From Maylandia zebra (lineage: Eukaryota > Chordata > Actinopteri > Cichliformes > Cichlidae), in the NCBI RefSeq assembly GCF_041146795.1, contig NC_135183.1, positions 17,178,840 to 17,242,839 on the forward strand: DNA of 64,000 bases. The letters run 5' to 3'. Below are positions 47,690-58,153 of this stretch, one piece after another (the stretch's first letter is position 1; each line of letters opens with the position of its first letter). The translations under genes and the position numbers were made by a program. The notes under the pieces are model-generated. The model ran no database searches. It was given only the letters and a program-made list of their open reading frames with translations, and had not been told where the DNA came from.

Positions 47690-48198
47690 ACCAGCTGTTT
47701 CTCTGAGAGATCCTCCGGTTGCTCATCGGACTCCTTTATGCTTCATGTTGGCTTTATCACAGACTGTAATTGGACTGGTTCCTATCCCACCCGCCTCTGG
47801 ACTGTAAATATCCACGAAGAATTACCCTTTTGGTGTGTGTGTGTGTGTGTGTGGTTTTTTTTCCTGAAAATTTAAAGCTTGTAAATATGCTTTCTGATGT
47901 GCTGTTAACGTGTACTGTTTGCACTTTCTATTCGAAAGTCTGTTCATAAATAAAACTTATTTTTACATCAATATTGTTATTGTTCCTGTCATGGCACAGC
48001 CTTAGAAGTCTGTTTAACTCAGGTTGAGCGTGATGAACATGATGCAAATTATTTATACCAAGTTTCCTTGTCGCAGGTGAAATTTTAAAGGGTTTAATGT
48101 TAAAAACCGGGTACTAATAATGCAAGGAGAAATGATGTTAAACCAATAAGCTCAGCAAAGCCAGGAGAACCATGAGCTGTCAGGAGGGTGTGTGTGTG

Positions 48199-48200
<2 letters not shown>

Positions 48201-48228
<28 letters not shown>
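48201..48228. repeat. Poly-T run
   Basis: 28 T in a row after a short GT run. Downstream, GGGGTGTCCAATTTCACAGC and the following GCTCACTTCC resemble the block near 61397 in the hAT element, suggesting two copies of a dispersed repeat. Confidence 0.85.
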
Positions 48229-48232
<4 letters not shown>

Positions 48233-48613
48233 AGTCGGGGTGTCCAATTTCACAGCCGCTCACTTCCGGCCTTTTGGAAGACCCAGTCCATGTAGACCAA
48301 TGCAATCTCTGAATTTGTGACTGGTTTTACACGTCCATAAGTCTCAGCCATCAGCCAAAAACATTAAACAAAAATTAAAACGGGGCTTAAACAAGTAAGA
48401 GACATACAATACCTGGTGAGTTCAGTTAAATTGAAAATAAAATATTCTCTAAAATCTTCGATCTTAGAAGATAGTCTGAGTAAAATACATATGTTTTATT
48501 TGGTTATGTTTTTTAATGTATGCACTAATTTGATATCTTCTGTGTTCACCAACTCGTCTGTTTGCAGGCTGTAGTAGCTTTCTTGTCTGCTGACAATTTA
48601 ATGGTGTCGGAAA

Positions 48614-48652
<39 letters not shown>
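48614..48652. repeat. (ATCA)n microsatellite, LINE 3' tail
   Basis: About ten ATCA units (TGAT on the element strand) at the 3' end of the LINE. Confidence 0.9.
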
Positions 48653-48653
<1 letters not shown>

Positions 48654-48697
48654 TTTATGGGCAGACTTCATGTCCATAAAAACAAGACAGAAATACA

Positions 48698-48701
48698 CCC
48701 C

Positions 48702-48732
<31 letters not shown>

Positions 48733-48736
48733 ACAC
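48698..48736. repeat. Poly-C run followed by (CA)n
   Basis: Twenty-one C in a row, then about nine CA units, in the LINE 3' region. The G-run on the element strand could form quadruplex structures and is prone to assembly error. Confidence 0.9.
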
Positions 48737-49009
48737 AAAGAATAAACCAAAATATACATAAAACACAATTACTTAAAAAAAATCAATAAATACACAAACA
48801 CTTCAACCAGTGCTTTCTCAGACTGGATGAGTAATGGGAACCACTCACTGTCGGATCTGTGAGTGCTAAAATTACACTGTTACTCGAACCATCCAGTCAT
48901 TCTCTAAAATTGAACATTAACTTTCTTAAAAGTGCTTTAAAAGTCCAAACACCCACAGCTACAAACATCTGGCTGGCACCACCCCTTCTAGGTATCCTGC
49001 AAAGGATTC

Positions 49010-50182
49010 TCATCGCATCATTATATGCAACATGCAGCTTCTGCATGCTACATTGTTTGTAGGATGTGCAATACGCTTTAAACAAAGCCACTTTAACTGG
49101 AAGTGAACAAAAGCTGAATTTGCGTGTGATAGTATTTGCCTGCACATAGAGCTTACACCGTTGTCATCATCATCATTCATTTGCTCAGTAATAAAGTGGC
49201 CGAGGTATTTCATCTTTTTATAAACTTCAAGAGTTTTTTGGGGCAGTTTAAACAAAGGAAAATGTAGGTGTTTATCCTGCTTGGTTCTACATATCAAAAC
49301 AGCACTTTTAACAGCATTGTACTTTATATCATATTGCACACCATATTCAGTACAGACATTGAGAAGATCCTGTAACCCAGCACTGCTTGGACTAAAAACA
49401 ACCAGGTCATCTGCATACATAAGATGATTTATCAGTGCTTCACCTAATATACACCCAGTGTTACAGGCTCTCAGCTGTATGGACAAATCATCAACATATA
49501 GATTAAATAAAATTGGAGACAAAATCCCACCCTGTCTAACACCATTGCTGACACCAAAGGGGGCAGAAATACTGCTTCCCCATTTAACCTGCATGTTCTG
49601 ATGAGCGTACCAGTAAGAAAGAATCCTCACGATGTACTGAGGAACTCCCCGTCTCTTCAGTTTATCAAAAAGGCTTCTGTGGTTCACAGAAATCCAGAAC
49701 CAGAACACACTAACTCTGTCAAACAAGATTCTTTCTAACACCTTAGATAAAATACTGGCTAGTGCAATCGGCCTATAATTATCCAAACAGCTCACATTTG
49801 CAGCTTTGTCCTTCATAACTGGTACCAGTAAAATACACAGCATTGAGTCTGGTAATATGCCATGAATCATAAACCCAGTGAAACAGAGTGCTAGAAGAGG
49901 AGCTAGCCTTACACTAGCATGTTTTAAATGTTCTGCAGTGATGTGATCCAAACCAGAGGATTTATCATCAGATAACCTATGAATGGCTCCATATACTTCA
50001 TATGTCCTTACACTTATTGTGTCATTACTCATGTCAAAATTGTCCTCATATGGTTCACTTTTTATACAGTTAAACAACGCACTGTAATGCTGTCTCCATA
50101 ATGCTGCAATGTTATCTGCCCCAGAAACACCTTCAACAGTTGATGGTAGAAATGGTTTACAGTCATTAAGAGCTCTTTTCAA
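49010..50182 (-). pseudogene. LINE reverse transcriptase (broken)
   Basis: Copies element RNA into DNA at the nicked target in active relatives. This copy keeps the fingers and palm blocks and YADD, but an internal deletion removes the segment with the first catalytic Asp, and the C-terminus continues only in the frame of 49145-48897. The start at 50182 is simply the first start-type codon after a stop; the true ORF2 began in the endonuclease upstream. Confidence 0.85.
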
Positions 50183-51304
50183 AAATCTGTCATATTATTA
50201 CACAACATTTTCCTGGACAAAGAATCTGCTGTCAGCATTTGCTCATTTTTAGTTATAAAGCGAACAGCGTACTTATATCTGGCATTAGCACATTTTTTCT
50301 GGGCCTTGTTTAGGTCTTCTAGCCATGGCCCAACATTTATAAGCTATGCGAGCTTGATCATGGTACATGGATACATGTTCTTTCCAGCCAGGTCTGATGT
50401 TAGGTTTCTTATGCTTATATTGTTTATCAAGCAGTGTACCACTTTCATACAGAGCAGTCACTATATCATCATACATGGAGCAGAGTAAATGTTTATGCAC
50501 AGCATTCTTACAGTTGACATCCTTGCACAAAATAGCTTCTTTGGGCAAAGAAATGTTGTTCAGATGTATATCGGTATTACTATGATAAGCTAAGAAATCA
50601 TCTTCACCAAATGCTGACCAGTCTAATTTTACACTGGTAGCAATATTAGCAATATTATTTCCAGTTGTTGCTGGCATTTGTTCCACATTCACAGTAAAAC
50701 CAAAAGGTATATGGCCTGACAGAGTTACCTCATACCTAATAGTCATGTTTGCTAAAGCTGCATGTCCATCAGCTGTACAGATACAGTGGTCCAGCCATGA
50801 TGTACTATGTCAGGCTTCACTTATGTATGTATAGCTCTCTGCAGGCAGTAACATTTGGGTAGACAGGATAAGATTGTTAACTTCACAAAAGTGGGTTAAG
50901 TGGTTAGCAAACCAAGAACTGCTGTCTGTGAGATCAGCATTAAAATCACCCAAAACATATGCTGTAAGTATCGTTGTCTTGAATAAATGTATTAATAAAG
51001 GCCAGCCTACTAAGGTATTCTTGCTCATTTTGACAAGAGGGAGCATACATATTAAGAATGATAAAACTACTATTATTTTGTGTATATTGTATACCAATAC
51101 ACCAGTCTACATTCAGTCTAATTGGCTTTATCTTTTAAATGATTTGATAAAAGTTGTGTTTTCCATTAAGCTCTGCGTTTTGGGGTGTGTTTCATTCAGC
51201 TCTGGTTTGAATCACTGCGCTTAATCTATGGCTTCACTTCCTTATCAGGACTTTTGATTTTCCCGCTTCAACAGACGAGCCATTGATCACGCGCACAGAT
51301 TGGA

Positions 51305-51343
51305 CCAATTAGCGCTGCCCACACGCCGGCGCTGGCTTTATAA
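51305..51343 (+). promoter_or_regulatory. H3 core promoter (CCAAT and TATA)
   Basis: CCAAT lies at 51305-51309 and TATAA at 51339-51343, about 80 and 45 bases upstream of the H3 ATG. This spacing is usual for replication-dependent core histone genes. Confidence 0.8.
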
Positions 51344-51378
51344 GACTGGTGACGGCACTGAAGAAAGGAAGCCGATAG

Positions 51379-51798
<420 letters not shown>

Positions 51799-51826
51799 GC
51801 TGATCTGAGACCACTTTATACACAAC

Positions 51827-51842
51827 GGCTCTTTTAAGAGCC
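51827..51842 (+). promoter_or_regulatory. Histone 3' stem-loop of H3
   Basis: Canonical GGCTCTTTTAAGAGCC followed by ACAC, 28 bases after the H3 stop. Confidence 0.96.
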
Positions 51843-52556
51843 ACACAACTACATCTGAAGAGCTAATTTCACAAGTCAATAGTCCCTGATTATGAAAACT
51901 TGTTACAAACTGTTCGTAAGAGAGCACGGGAAAATGCTGTTCTACCTCTCACTTGGCTCTGTGGTGAAAGAAAAATAATTAAATTAGAAACATCGAAAGT
52001 TGTCATTTTAGAGAACGTTTCACAGGAGATTAAAACTCGTGTCCGTGAAGGGTTTTTTTTTTTTAAACTTTTCTGATATAACTCTAAATAGAAAATGTTC
52101 ACCTTAAATCACAAACACAGCGCAGCTCTGAGCCACCGGCTTAGAAGCCATTTCTAGAGACTACGTCACAGCGCGTTATGGCATCCATTTTGTTTAAAAA
52201 AAAAAAAAAGTTATGTCCCAAGGCAACTAATGTTAGGTTTTTACAGGGAAATAGAGTTTCATTGAGAAATGAGCAAGACAGTCATTTTAAGGTTAGGAAA
52301 GGTGGATATTGGAAAGCTAGGTGGGAAAAAAGTTAACATTGTTAACTTCACATCAGCGGCGTCGCCATTTTTGTTTGGGGCACGAAGCCAGCCCGACGAG
52401 TTACTTACAGCCACAACGGCCGTTTCAACGGCCCATAAGTTCTATGTACAATCACGTTGCAATGTTTAAGAGTCTCATTAGCAGTTTCACAAAATTCGGT
52501 GTACCCAAGCCACTAGTTGTAAAGTTGGAACACTTATTTCTTAAGAGGAGTTGTGT
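51843..52556. other. Spacer between convergent H3 and H4
   Basis: It contains a T-run near 52052 and an A-run near 52195-52208. The segment GGCGTCGCCATTTTTGTTTG with nearby GC-rich sequence (52360-52430) is the only CpG-bearing part. No gene recognised. Confidence 0.5.
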
Positions 52557-52572
52557 GGCTCTTAAAAGAGCC
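52557..52572 (-). promoter_or_regulatory. Histone 3' stem-loop of H4
   Basis: On the - strand, GGCTCTTTTAAGAGCC follows the H4 stop by 26 bases and is followed by ACACAAC. Identical to the H3 stem-loop. Confidence 0.96.
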
Positions 52573-52598
52573 GTTGTGTTGGAATCAAGACAGTAGCG

Positions 52599-52919
<321 letters not shown>

Positions 52920-52973
52920 TTAAGTGATACTGATGAAAAGTCACCGCACGGGTGCGACTTTAAGTCAGTACAA

Positions 52974-52994
52974 CGGACGTATTTGAAAAACCCC
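52974..52994 (-). promoter_or_regulatory. H4-subtype promoter element
   Basis: On the - strand GGGGTTTTTCAAATACGTCC, then G, resembles the vertebrate H4 site II (TTTTCAA---GGTCCG), the cell-cycle element bound by HiNF-type factors. One base of the GGTCCG half differs. It lies 64-84 bases upstream of the H4 ATG. Confidence 0.6.
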
Positions 52995-53220
52995 AGCGAC
53001 AACGTGATTTGAGGACGTAATAGGAAACAGGGACCTGCCCTTTCGAGTATGGTTGTTCTCGTTGTGTCTGAACATGAATTAAAACATTTAAAACAGTTTT
53101 TAATATCAGCGACATATTTACAGATAATCACATTTGAATCAAAGAGACACATGCTTTTCAATTTTAACAATTTATTGGCATTTAAACGTCTTGATGCATG
53201 CTCAATCATCCAGGTAAGTA

Positions 53221-53292
53221 AATCTCCAAAGGTTCATTCTGTTTATCTGGACGTAGCGTTTTCCAGATGAACAGAATCAACTTTTGGAGATT
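53221..53292. repeat. Near-perfect 31-bp hairpin
   Basis: Arms at 53221-53251 and 53262-53292 pair at 28 of 31 positions around a 10-base loop. The arm sequence (ATCTCCAAAAGTTGATTCTG on the complementary side) is not a histone stem-loop. Likely the end or core of a dispersed repeat. Confidence 0.85.
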
Positions 53293-53867
53293 ATTGGTGT
53301 TTAATTTTATTTAAATGTTTAATTTTATTTTGATGGTTTGATGGTTATCTGATGATGTTGGACTAGAAATATTTACTCCCATTATTTTCTATTCTATTAC
53401 AGACTACTAGCAACCATCGTGATGCCCCGGCCAGCTACCGGCTCCTTTCGCCAACCTACACAGCTATGCAACCTCCCCAGCAAATAGTCTGTGTTCAGTG
53501 CCTTCTCTCACGACAGTATGCTTTGAAACAATCACAAATTCATTGTAATCTTAAATCTTAATCTTAAAACACTAATTTATGTTGCTGAATATCATCATAT
53601 TTAGCTTTTTTAGATTCCAGAGACTCTGAGGCAAGAATTAATTTCTAAATTCTCTTTGTGCATTTACAGGTAAACAATATCTAATATTTTATCTAAATGA
53701 CTGCTTTGTCTTTGAAAAGGTGAAGAGTGACGGTGACGGTCCAGTTCTACTTCAAGTACATCCTTACGGTGGCTCACAAGACAAGGCCACATTCCTGTCC
53801 TGCCAGAAGAAAAGAGAAACTTCAGAGTCTTCACGCAGTTCAACCACACCTGTCATATTCCGTATGA

Positions 53868-54229
53868 CAGGGGTCTCAAACTCCAGTCCTCCAGGGCCGG
53901 TGTCATGCAACTTTTCCATGTGTCCCTGGTGCAACACACCTGAATACAATAGGTCAGTAGGTCATTAGCAAGAGTATAGAACTTGACTGCATGCTAACCC
54001 TACTCAAGTAAATTTAAGTAAATGTATGTATTTGGAAACATATACTTCTAAAAATACTTTTATTGCACCATGTTCATTCACTCATGAGCTGCTGTAACAT
54101 GACTCAAATGGCTGAATTGCCAACGCAGCATGCAGTCAAGTTCTATACTCTTGCTAATGACCTACTAGGTGTGTTGTAACAGGGACACATGGAAAAGTTG
54201 CCCTCGAGGACTGGAGTTTGAGACCCCTG
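53868..54229. mobile_element. hAT-like MITE with imperfect 8-bp target duplication
   Basis: Begins CAGGGGTCTCAAACTCCAGT and ends with its reverse complement ACTGGAGTTTGAGACCCCTG. Inner inverted segments (TCATTAGCAAGAGTATAGAA and its complement) extend the palindrome. Flanking 8-mers CCGTATGA and CTGTATGG match at six of eight positions. No transposase. Confidence 0.85.
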
Positions 54230-54496
54230 CTGTATGGTGTTCATGCAGTTTTCTACCCCACAGTTACAGCATGTCTGACTGCCTGCTCAGCGTATGCAAA
54301 AATATATGATGAGATGATGAGTTTAAGCATGTGATGAGAAAGGCCTTCCATTATGGTGTTTGTCATCACATGTCACAGACATCTGGATGATCATCTGGAA
54401 TAAACAAGAAACTAAAAACTTGTTACTTCATCTTTTATCTTTATTATTGTTCTTATTTCCCTCTTCCATGTTACTGTGTCAGCTTGTCAGCATCTA

Positions 54497-56111
54497 CAGT
54501 GGGGCAAAAAAGTATTTAGTCAGCCACCGATTGTGCAAGTTCCCCCACCTAAAATGATGACAGAGGTCAGTAATTTGCACCAGAGGTACACTTCAACTGT
54601 GAGAGACAGAATGTGAAAAAAAAAAAAAAAAAATCCATGAATCCACATGGTAGGATTTGTAAAGAATTCATTCGTAAATCAGGGTGGAAAATAAGTATTT
54701 GGTCAATAACAAAAATACAACTCAATACTTTGTAACATAACCTTTGTTGGCAATAACAGAGGTCAAACGTTTACTATAGGTCTTTACCAGGTTTGCACAC
54801 ACAGTAGCTGGTATTTTAGCCCATTCCTCCATGCAGATCTTCTCGAGAGCAGTGATGTTTTGGGGCTGTCGCCGAGCAACACGGACTTTCAACTCCCGCC
54901 ACAGATTTTCTATGGGGTTGAGGTCTGGAGACTGGCTAGGCCACTCCAGGACTTTCAAATGCTTCTTACGGAGCCACTCCTTTGTTGCCCGGGCGGTGTG
55001 TTTTGGATCTTTGTCATGTTGGAAGACCCAGCCTCGTTTCATCTTCAAAGTTCTCACTGATGGAAGGAGGTTTTGGCTCAAAATCTCACGATATATGGCC
55101 CCATTCATTCTGTCCTTAACACGGATCAGTCGTCCTGTCCCCTTGGCAGAAAAACAGCCCCATAGCATGATGTTTCCACCCCCATGCTTCACAGTAGGTA
55201 TGGTGTTCTTGGGATGCAACTCAGTATTCTTCTTCCTCCAAACACGACGAGTTGAGTTTATACCAAAAAGTTCAACTTTGGTTTCATCTGACCACATGAC
55301 ATTCTCCCAATCCTCTGCTGTATCATCCATGTGCTCTCTGGCAAACTTCAGACGGGCCTGGACATGCACTGGCTTCAGCAGCGGAACACGTCTGGCACTG
55401 CGGGATTTGATTCCCTGCCGTTGTAGTGTGTTACTGATGGTGACCTTTGTTACTTTGGTCCCAGCTCTCTGCAGGTCATTCACCAGGTCCCCCCGTGTGG
55501 TTCTGGGATCTTTGCTCACCGTTCTCATGATCATTTTGACCCCACGGGATGAGATCTTGCGTGGAGCCCCAGATCGAGGGAGATTATCAGTGGTCTTGTA
55601 TGCCTTCCATTTTCTGATGATTGCTCCCACAGTTGATTTTTTCACACCAAGCTGCTTGCCTATTGTAGATTCACTCTTCCCAGTCTGGTGCAGGTCTACA
55701 ATACTTTTCCTGGTGTCCTTCGAAAGCTCTTTGGTCTTGGCCATGGCGGCGTTTGGAGTCTGACTGTTTGAGGCTGTGGACAGGTGTCTTTTATACAGAT
55801 GATGAGTTCAAACAGGTGCCATTCATACAGGTAACGAGTGGGGGACAGAAAAGCTTCTTACAGAGGACGTTACAGGTCTGTGAGAGCCAGAGATTTTCCT
55901 TGTTTGAGGTGACCAAATACTTATTTTCCACCCTAATTTACGAATAAATTCTTTACAAATCCTACCATGTGGATTCATGGATTTTTTTTTTTCACATTCT
56001 GTCTCTCACAGTTGAAGTGTACCTCTGGTGCAAATTACTGACCTCTGTCATCATTTTAAGTGGGGGAACTTGCACAATCGGTGGCTGACTAAATACTTTT
56101 TTGCCCCACTG
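54497..56111 (-). mobile_element. Complete Tc1/Sleeping Beauty-type transposon
   Basis: The 1615-bp element starts CAGTGGGGCAAAAAAGTATT and ends with the inverse; TA flanks it at 54495-54496 and 56112-56113. Inverted repeats of 208 bp (54497-54704) and 201 bp (55911-56111) differ by three substitutions and an A-run of 18 versus 11. Each repeat holds an outer and an inner copy of a (G)AAAATAAGTATTTGGTC-like motif, the IR/DR layout of Sleeping Beauty-type elements. A single intact transposase is encoded on the - strand. All parts needed for movement appear present. Confidence 0.96.
54722..55744 (-). CDS. Tc1-type transposase, intact (DD34E, 340 aa)
   Basis: Cut-and-paste transposase that binds the inverted repeats and inserts at TA. 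It is 340 residues, the exact length of Sleeping Beauty-type enzymes. N-terminal paired-like DNA-binding region: [20 protein letters not shown] with helix-turn-helix [20 protein letters not shown], then a GRPR-like hinge (SGAPRKI, about 58-64) and a second HTH ([18 protein letters not shown]). Catalytic triad: D153 (WSDET), D244 ([10 protein letters not shown]) and E279 ([11 protein letters not shown]), with 34 residues between the second D and E. The glycine-rich box [13 protein letters not shown] is present. The frame ends TKY*. No premature stop or frameshift. Confidence 0.97.
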   Translation of the reverse strand: MAKTKELSKDTRKSIVDLHQTGKSESTIGKQLGVKKSTVGAIIRKWKAYKTTDNLPRSGAPRKISSRGVKMIMRTVSKDPRTTRGDLVNDLQRAGTKVTKVTISNTLQRQGIKSRSARRVPLLKPVHVQARLKFAREHMDDTAEDWENVMWSDETKVELFGINSTRRVWRKKNTELHPKNTIPTVKHGGGNIMLWGCFSAKGTGRLIRVKDRMNGAIYREILSQNLLPSVRTLKMKRGWVFQHDKDPKHTARATKEWLRKKHLKVLEWPSQSPDLNPIENLWRELKVRVARRQPQNITALEKICMEEWAKIPATVCANLVKTYSKRLTSVIANKGYVTKY

Positions 56112-56201
56112 TATTTGGGGTTGGGAGTGGAACAGAAAGTAAGGAAACCCAGAGTGCCATTAAAAACAGGAGAGGTTCTTATATTTCAAAAATGGTAAAT
56201 G

Positions 56202-56300
56202 GCCTGTATTTGTATAGCGCTTTACTAGTCCCTAAGGACCCCAAAGCGCTTTACACATCCAGTCATGCACCCATTCACACACACATTCACACACTGGTGA
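56202..56300 (+). mobile_element. Fragment of an abundant fish dispersed repeat
   Basis: TGGTAAATGGCCTGTATTTG, TATAGCGCTTTACTAGTCCC, CCAAAGCGCTTTACACATCC and CACCCATTCACACACACATT phrases are those of a very common teleost SINE-like repeat, as recalled from general knowledge. Cut off after CACACTGGTGATGGG. Confidence 0.6.
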
Positions 56301-56429
56301 TGGGATTAATTCAAAAGAAATGACCTCAATGCCATATTTTATTTAGGAACCTTAGAGAGCACTTTGCAAAATAACACATTCTTATAATTTCACCCTCAGA
56401 TGAGCCAAGCTACGACTGTCAGGGAAGGT

Positions 56430-57780
56430 GATGTACACTGTAAAAACTGTGATTTGGGTTCATTAATATCTAATAGAAAAGTAATAGTAAGTATTACTCA
56501 GTAAAAAACATGTATGTGTTGTTTTAATTAAATCTAAACAAAACTAAACATTTTTGAGATGTTCAATTATTTAAATTTACACAGTTTTGTTTAGGGTAAA
56601 TTAAGCAATAGTTTGTTTAGCAGATTTAACAAAAATGTATGAGTACCATGAAAAATTAAGAAATCTAATAGATTTAAGTATTGAAAGCATTTTCATTTCA
56701 ATCATTCTACACTTCCACCCGTAGTCTGCTGTGCCATGTGCAGGACACTCACGGCTCAGCAGTGGATGATCTCCATTTTGTCTGAGGTGAGATTATCTTA
56801 ATTTGTTCGAATATACAACACGTTTTAAACAATAACGTATAGCAGTTTTAAGTTAAAGTTCTAAACAGTATGATACGTCAAAATTAGATTAATAATGACC
56901 ACTGTAATGACAGTATCGTATTTTTACGCAAAATGGCATGAAATGGACTGCTAGCAGAAGGTCACTTTCCAAGTCTTCACATCTTTGTTACTTCGCAGCT
57001 TTCACTAACCACATGTTTTATCATAAAAAAAAATATATCAATGATATATTTCGATGGACTGTAACCTCCCTCATTTAGTTTTAAAATTTTATGAAAAAGT
57101 TTCGCACTCAGTGGTGAGTGATGTAGTTAAAATCGTTTGTGCGGGATTTTGTCAGTCACAGTTTTTCGAAGCTTTTGTCTCCACGCAGTGTTTTTCAGTT
57201 GTGGTAATTAAGCTAAAGCGGCTCAGTCCAGCGACATAACTGGTTTTCATATTCATGCTGTCAGAGCCCTGTGACTTTAGTGCAGGCACAGCTCACATAG
57301 AGGGATGATGCGAGTTTTCAGGTAAACTTGGTTGTGTATCAGTGAGACCCATGCTCAGTCACGATGTTTATGTTTCTGTAGAACGATCTTCAAGACAAAG
57401 GTACATCCAGGAAATAATATAGTAATGCGTGTTTAATGTAACTTAAGTCTTTCATAATTTCTATGTTTAACACCCAATGGCGTTTGGATACAGAGATGAC
57501 ATTGTGTAGATTAAAGGACCTCTTTTCAAGTATGGGAAGCTATATACAGTATATAAATACATAAATAGTGTTATTTCATGTCATGATCTGTCACCAAATT
57601 GGTACAGAAAATAGGGTCTATCCCCTTTTTAATCTAATAAAGAGTTTCATTGTTTTATATGTGAGCCTCACCTTTAAAAATGTTAGTATTAATTAAATCA
57701 AATTTGTCTTTAACAATTTGTGTGTGTAAAATTTTTACTTCGGAGAGTGCGATTGTTATTAATGTTGTGTTCTTTTCAGT
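56430..57780. other. AT-rich stretch with one exon-like block
   Basis: Mostly AT-rich, with an ACTGTAAAAACTGTG start that recalls fish MITE ends. At about 56724-56786 a GC-richer block lies between a CCCGTAG acceptor-like and a GAGGTGAGAT donor-like site and is open in one frame (MCRTLTAQQWMISILSE). No family recognised. Confidence 0.3.
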
Positions 57781-57784
57781 TGTT

Positions 57785-57960
57785 TACAGTGGCTGGGAAG
57801 TGCAAATCACATTTACAACATCGACAACAAAATAACATTTCTGAAAACACTTTTACATTGAAAAAAAAACAAATTAAAAAATTGACAACAAAATAACATT
57901 TCAGAAAACACTGAAAACACAAGTCCGCAACAAATTAACAAGTCTGCAACAAAATAAGTG
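57785..57960. repeat. Direct repeats with ACAACAAAATAACA motifs
   Basis: The phrase GACAACAAAATAACATTTC-GAAAACACT occurs twice (about 57821 and 57882), followed by related CCGCAACAAATTAACAAG and CTGCAACAAAATAAG copies. This lies just upstream of the integrase-like gene and may be the subterminal repeat of the element that carried it. Confidence 0.6.
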
Positions 57961-58153
57961 GCTCTTGACGGAAAGGGATTGTCTGAAATACCGGAAGTGA
58001 CTCAACGATTAGGCTTACTCCATATTTGTAGCACAGAAAAGTGATTTATAGTCAGCTAAACGTGGGATGTCAACAAACGTCGAGAAACTAACTCCTCACA
58101 GCGCTTCCTTATTACCCTGATGGTGCTCGCTGCACTACATAGAGAACTGGAAA

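Larger units (their letters stand above)
48611..51160 (-). mobile_element. 5'-truncated non-LTR retrotransposon (APE endonuclease + reverse transcriptase)
   Basis: The element reads right to left. Near 51100-50750 is an endonuclease remnant with VLGDFNADLTDSSS and, in line with family spacing, SWLDHC and SGHIPF (SDHxPF expected). 50746-50285 encodes the linker (DWSAFGEDDF, KKPNIRPGWKEHV). 50182-49010 is a 390-codon reverse transcriptase frame with LSDDKSSGLDHITAEHLKHA, DNYRPIALASILSKVLERIL, GVRQGGILSPILFNLYVDDL and the catalytic YADD (HLMYADDLVVFSPS). Between LERIL and SLFDKL about 40 codons are missing, including the first catalytic region. A frameshift near 49010-49145 splits the C-terminus. 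The 3' end is a run of TGAT repeats (48614-48652). The element is dead. Clade not certain. Confidence 0.85.

Noticed and set aside
47095-47691. 198- and 134-codon - strand ORFs (to 47651) across H1
   Set aside because: They are antisense to the Lys/Ala-rich H1 gene; the AAG/GCC codons read backwards give Leu/Phe/Ala-rich open frames.
48614-48652. Regular short repeats that might suggest a CRISPR array
   Set aside because: They are a pure tetranucleotide microsatellite at a LINE 3' end, without spacers, in eukaryotic DNA.
54831-55763. 310-codon + strand ORF
   Set aside because: It is the antisense shadow of the intact Tc1 transposase and has no recognisable domain.
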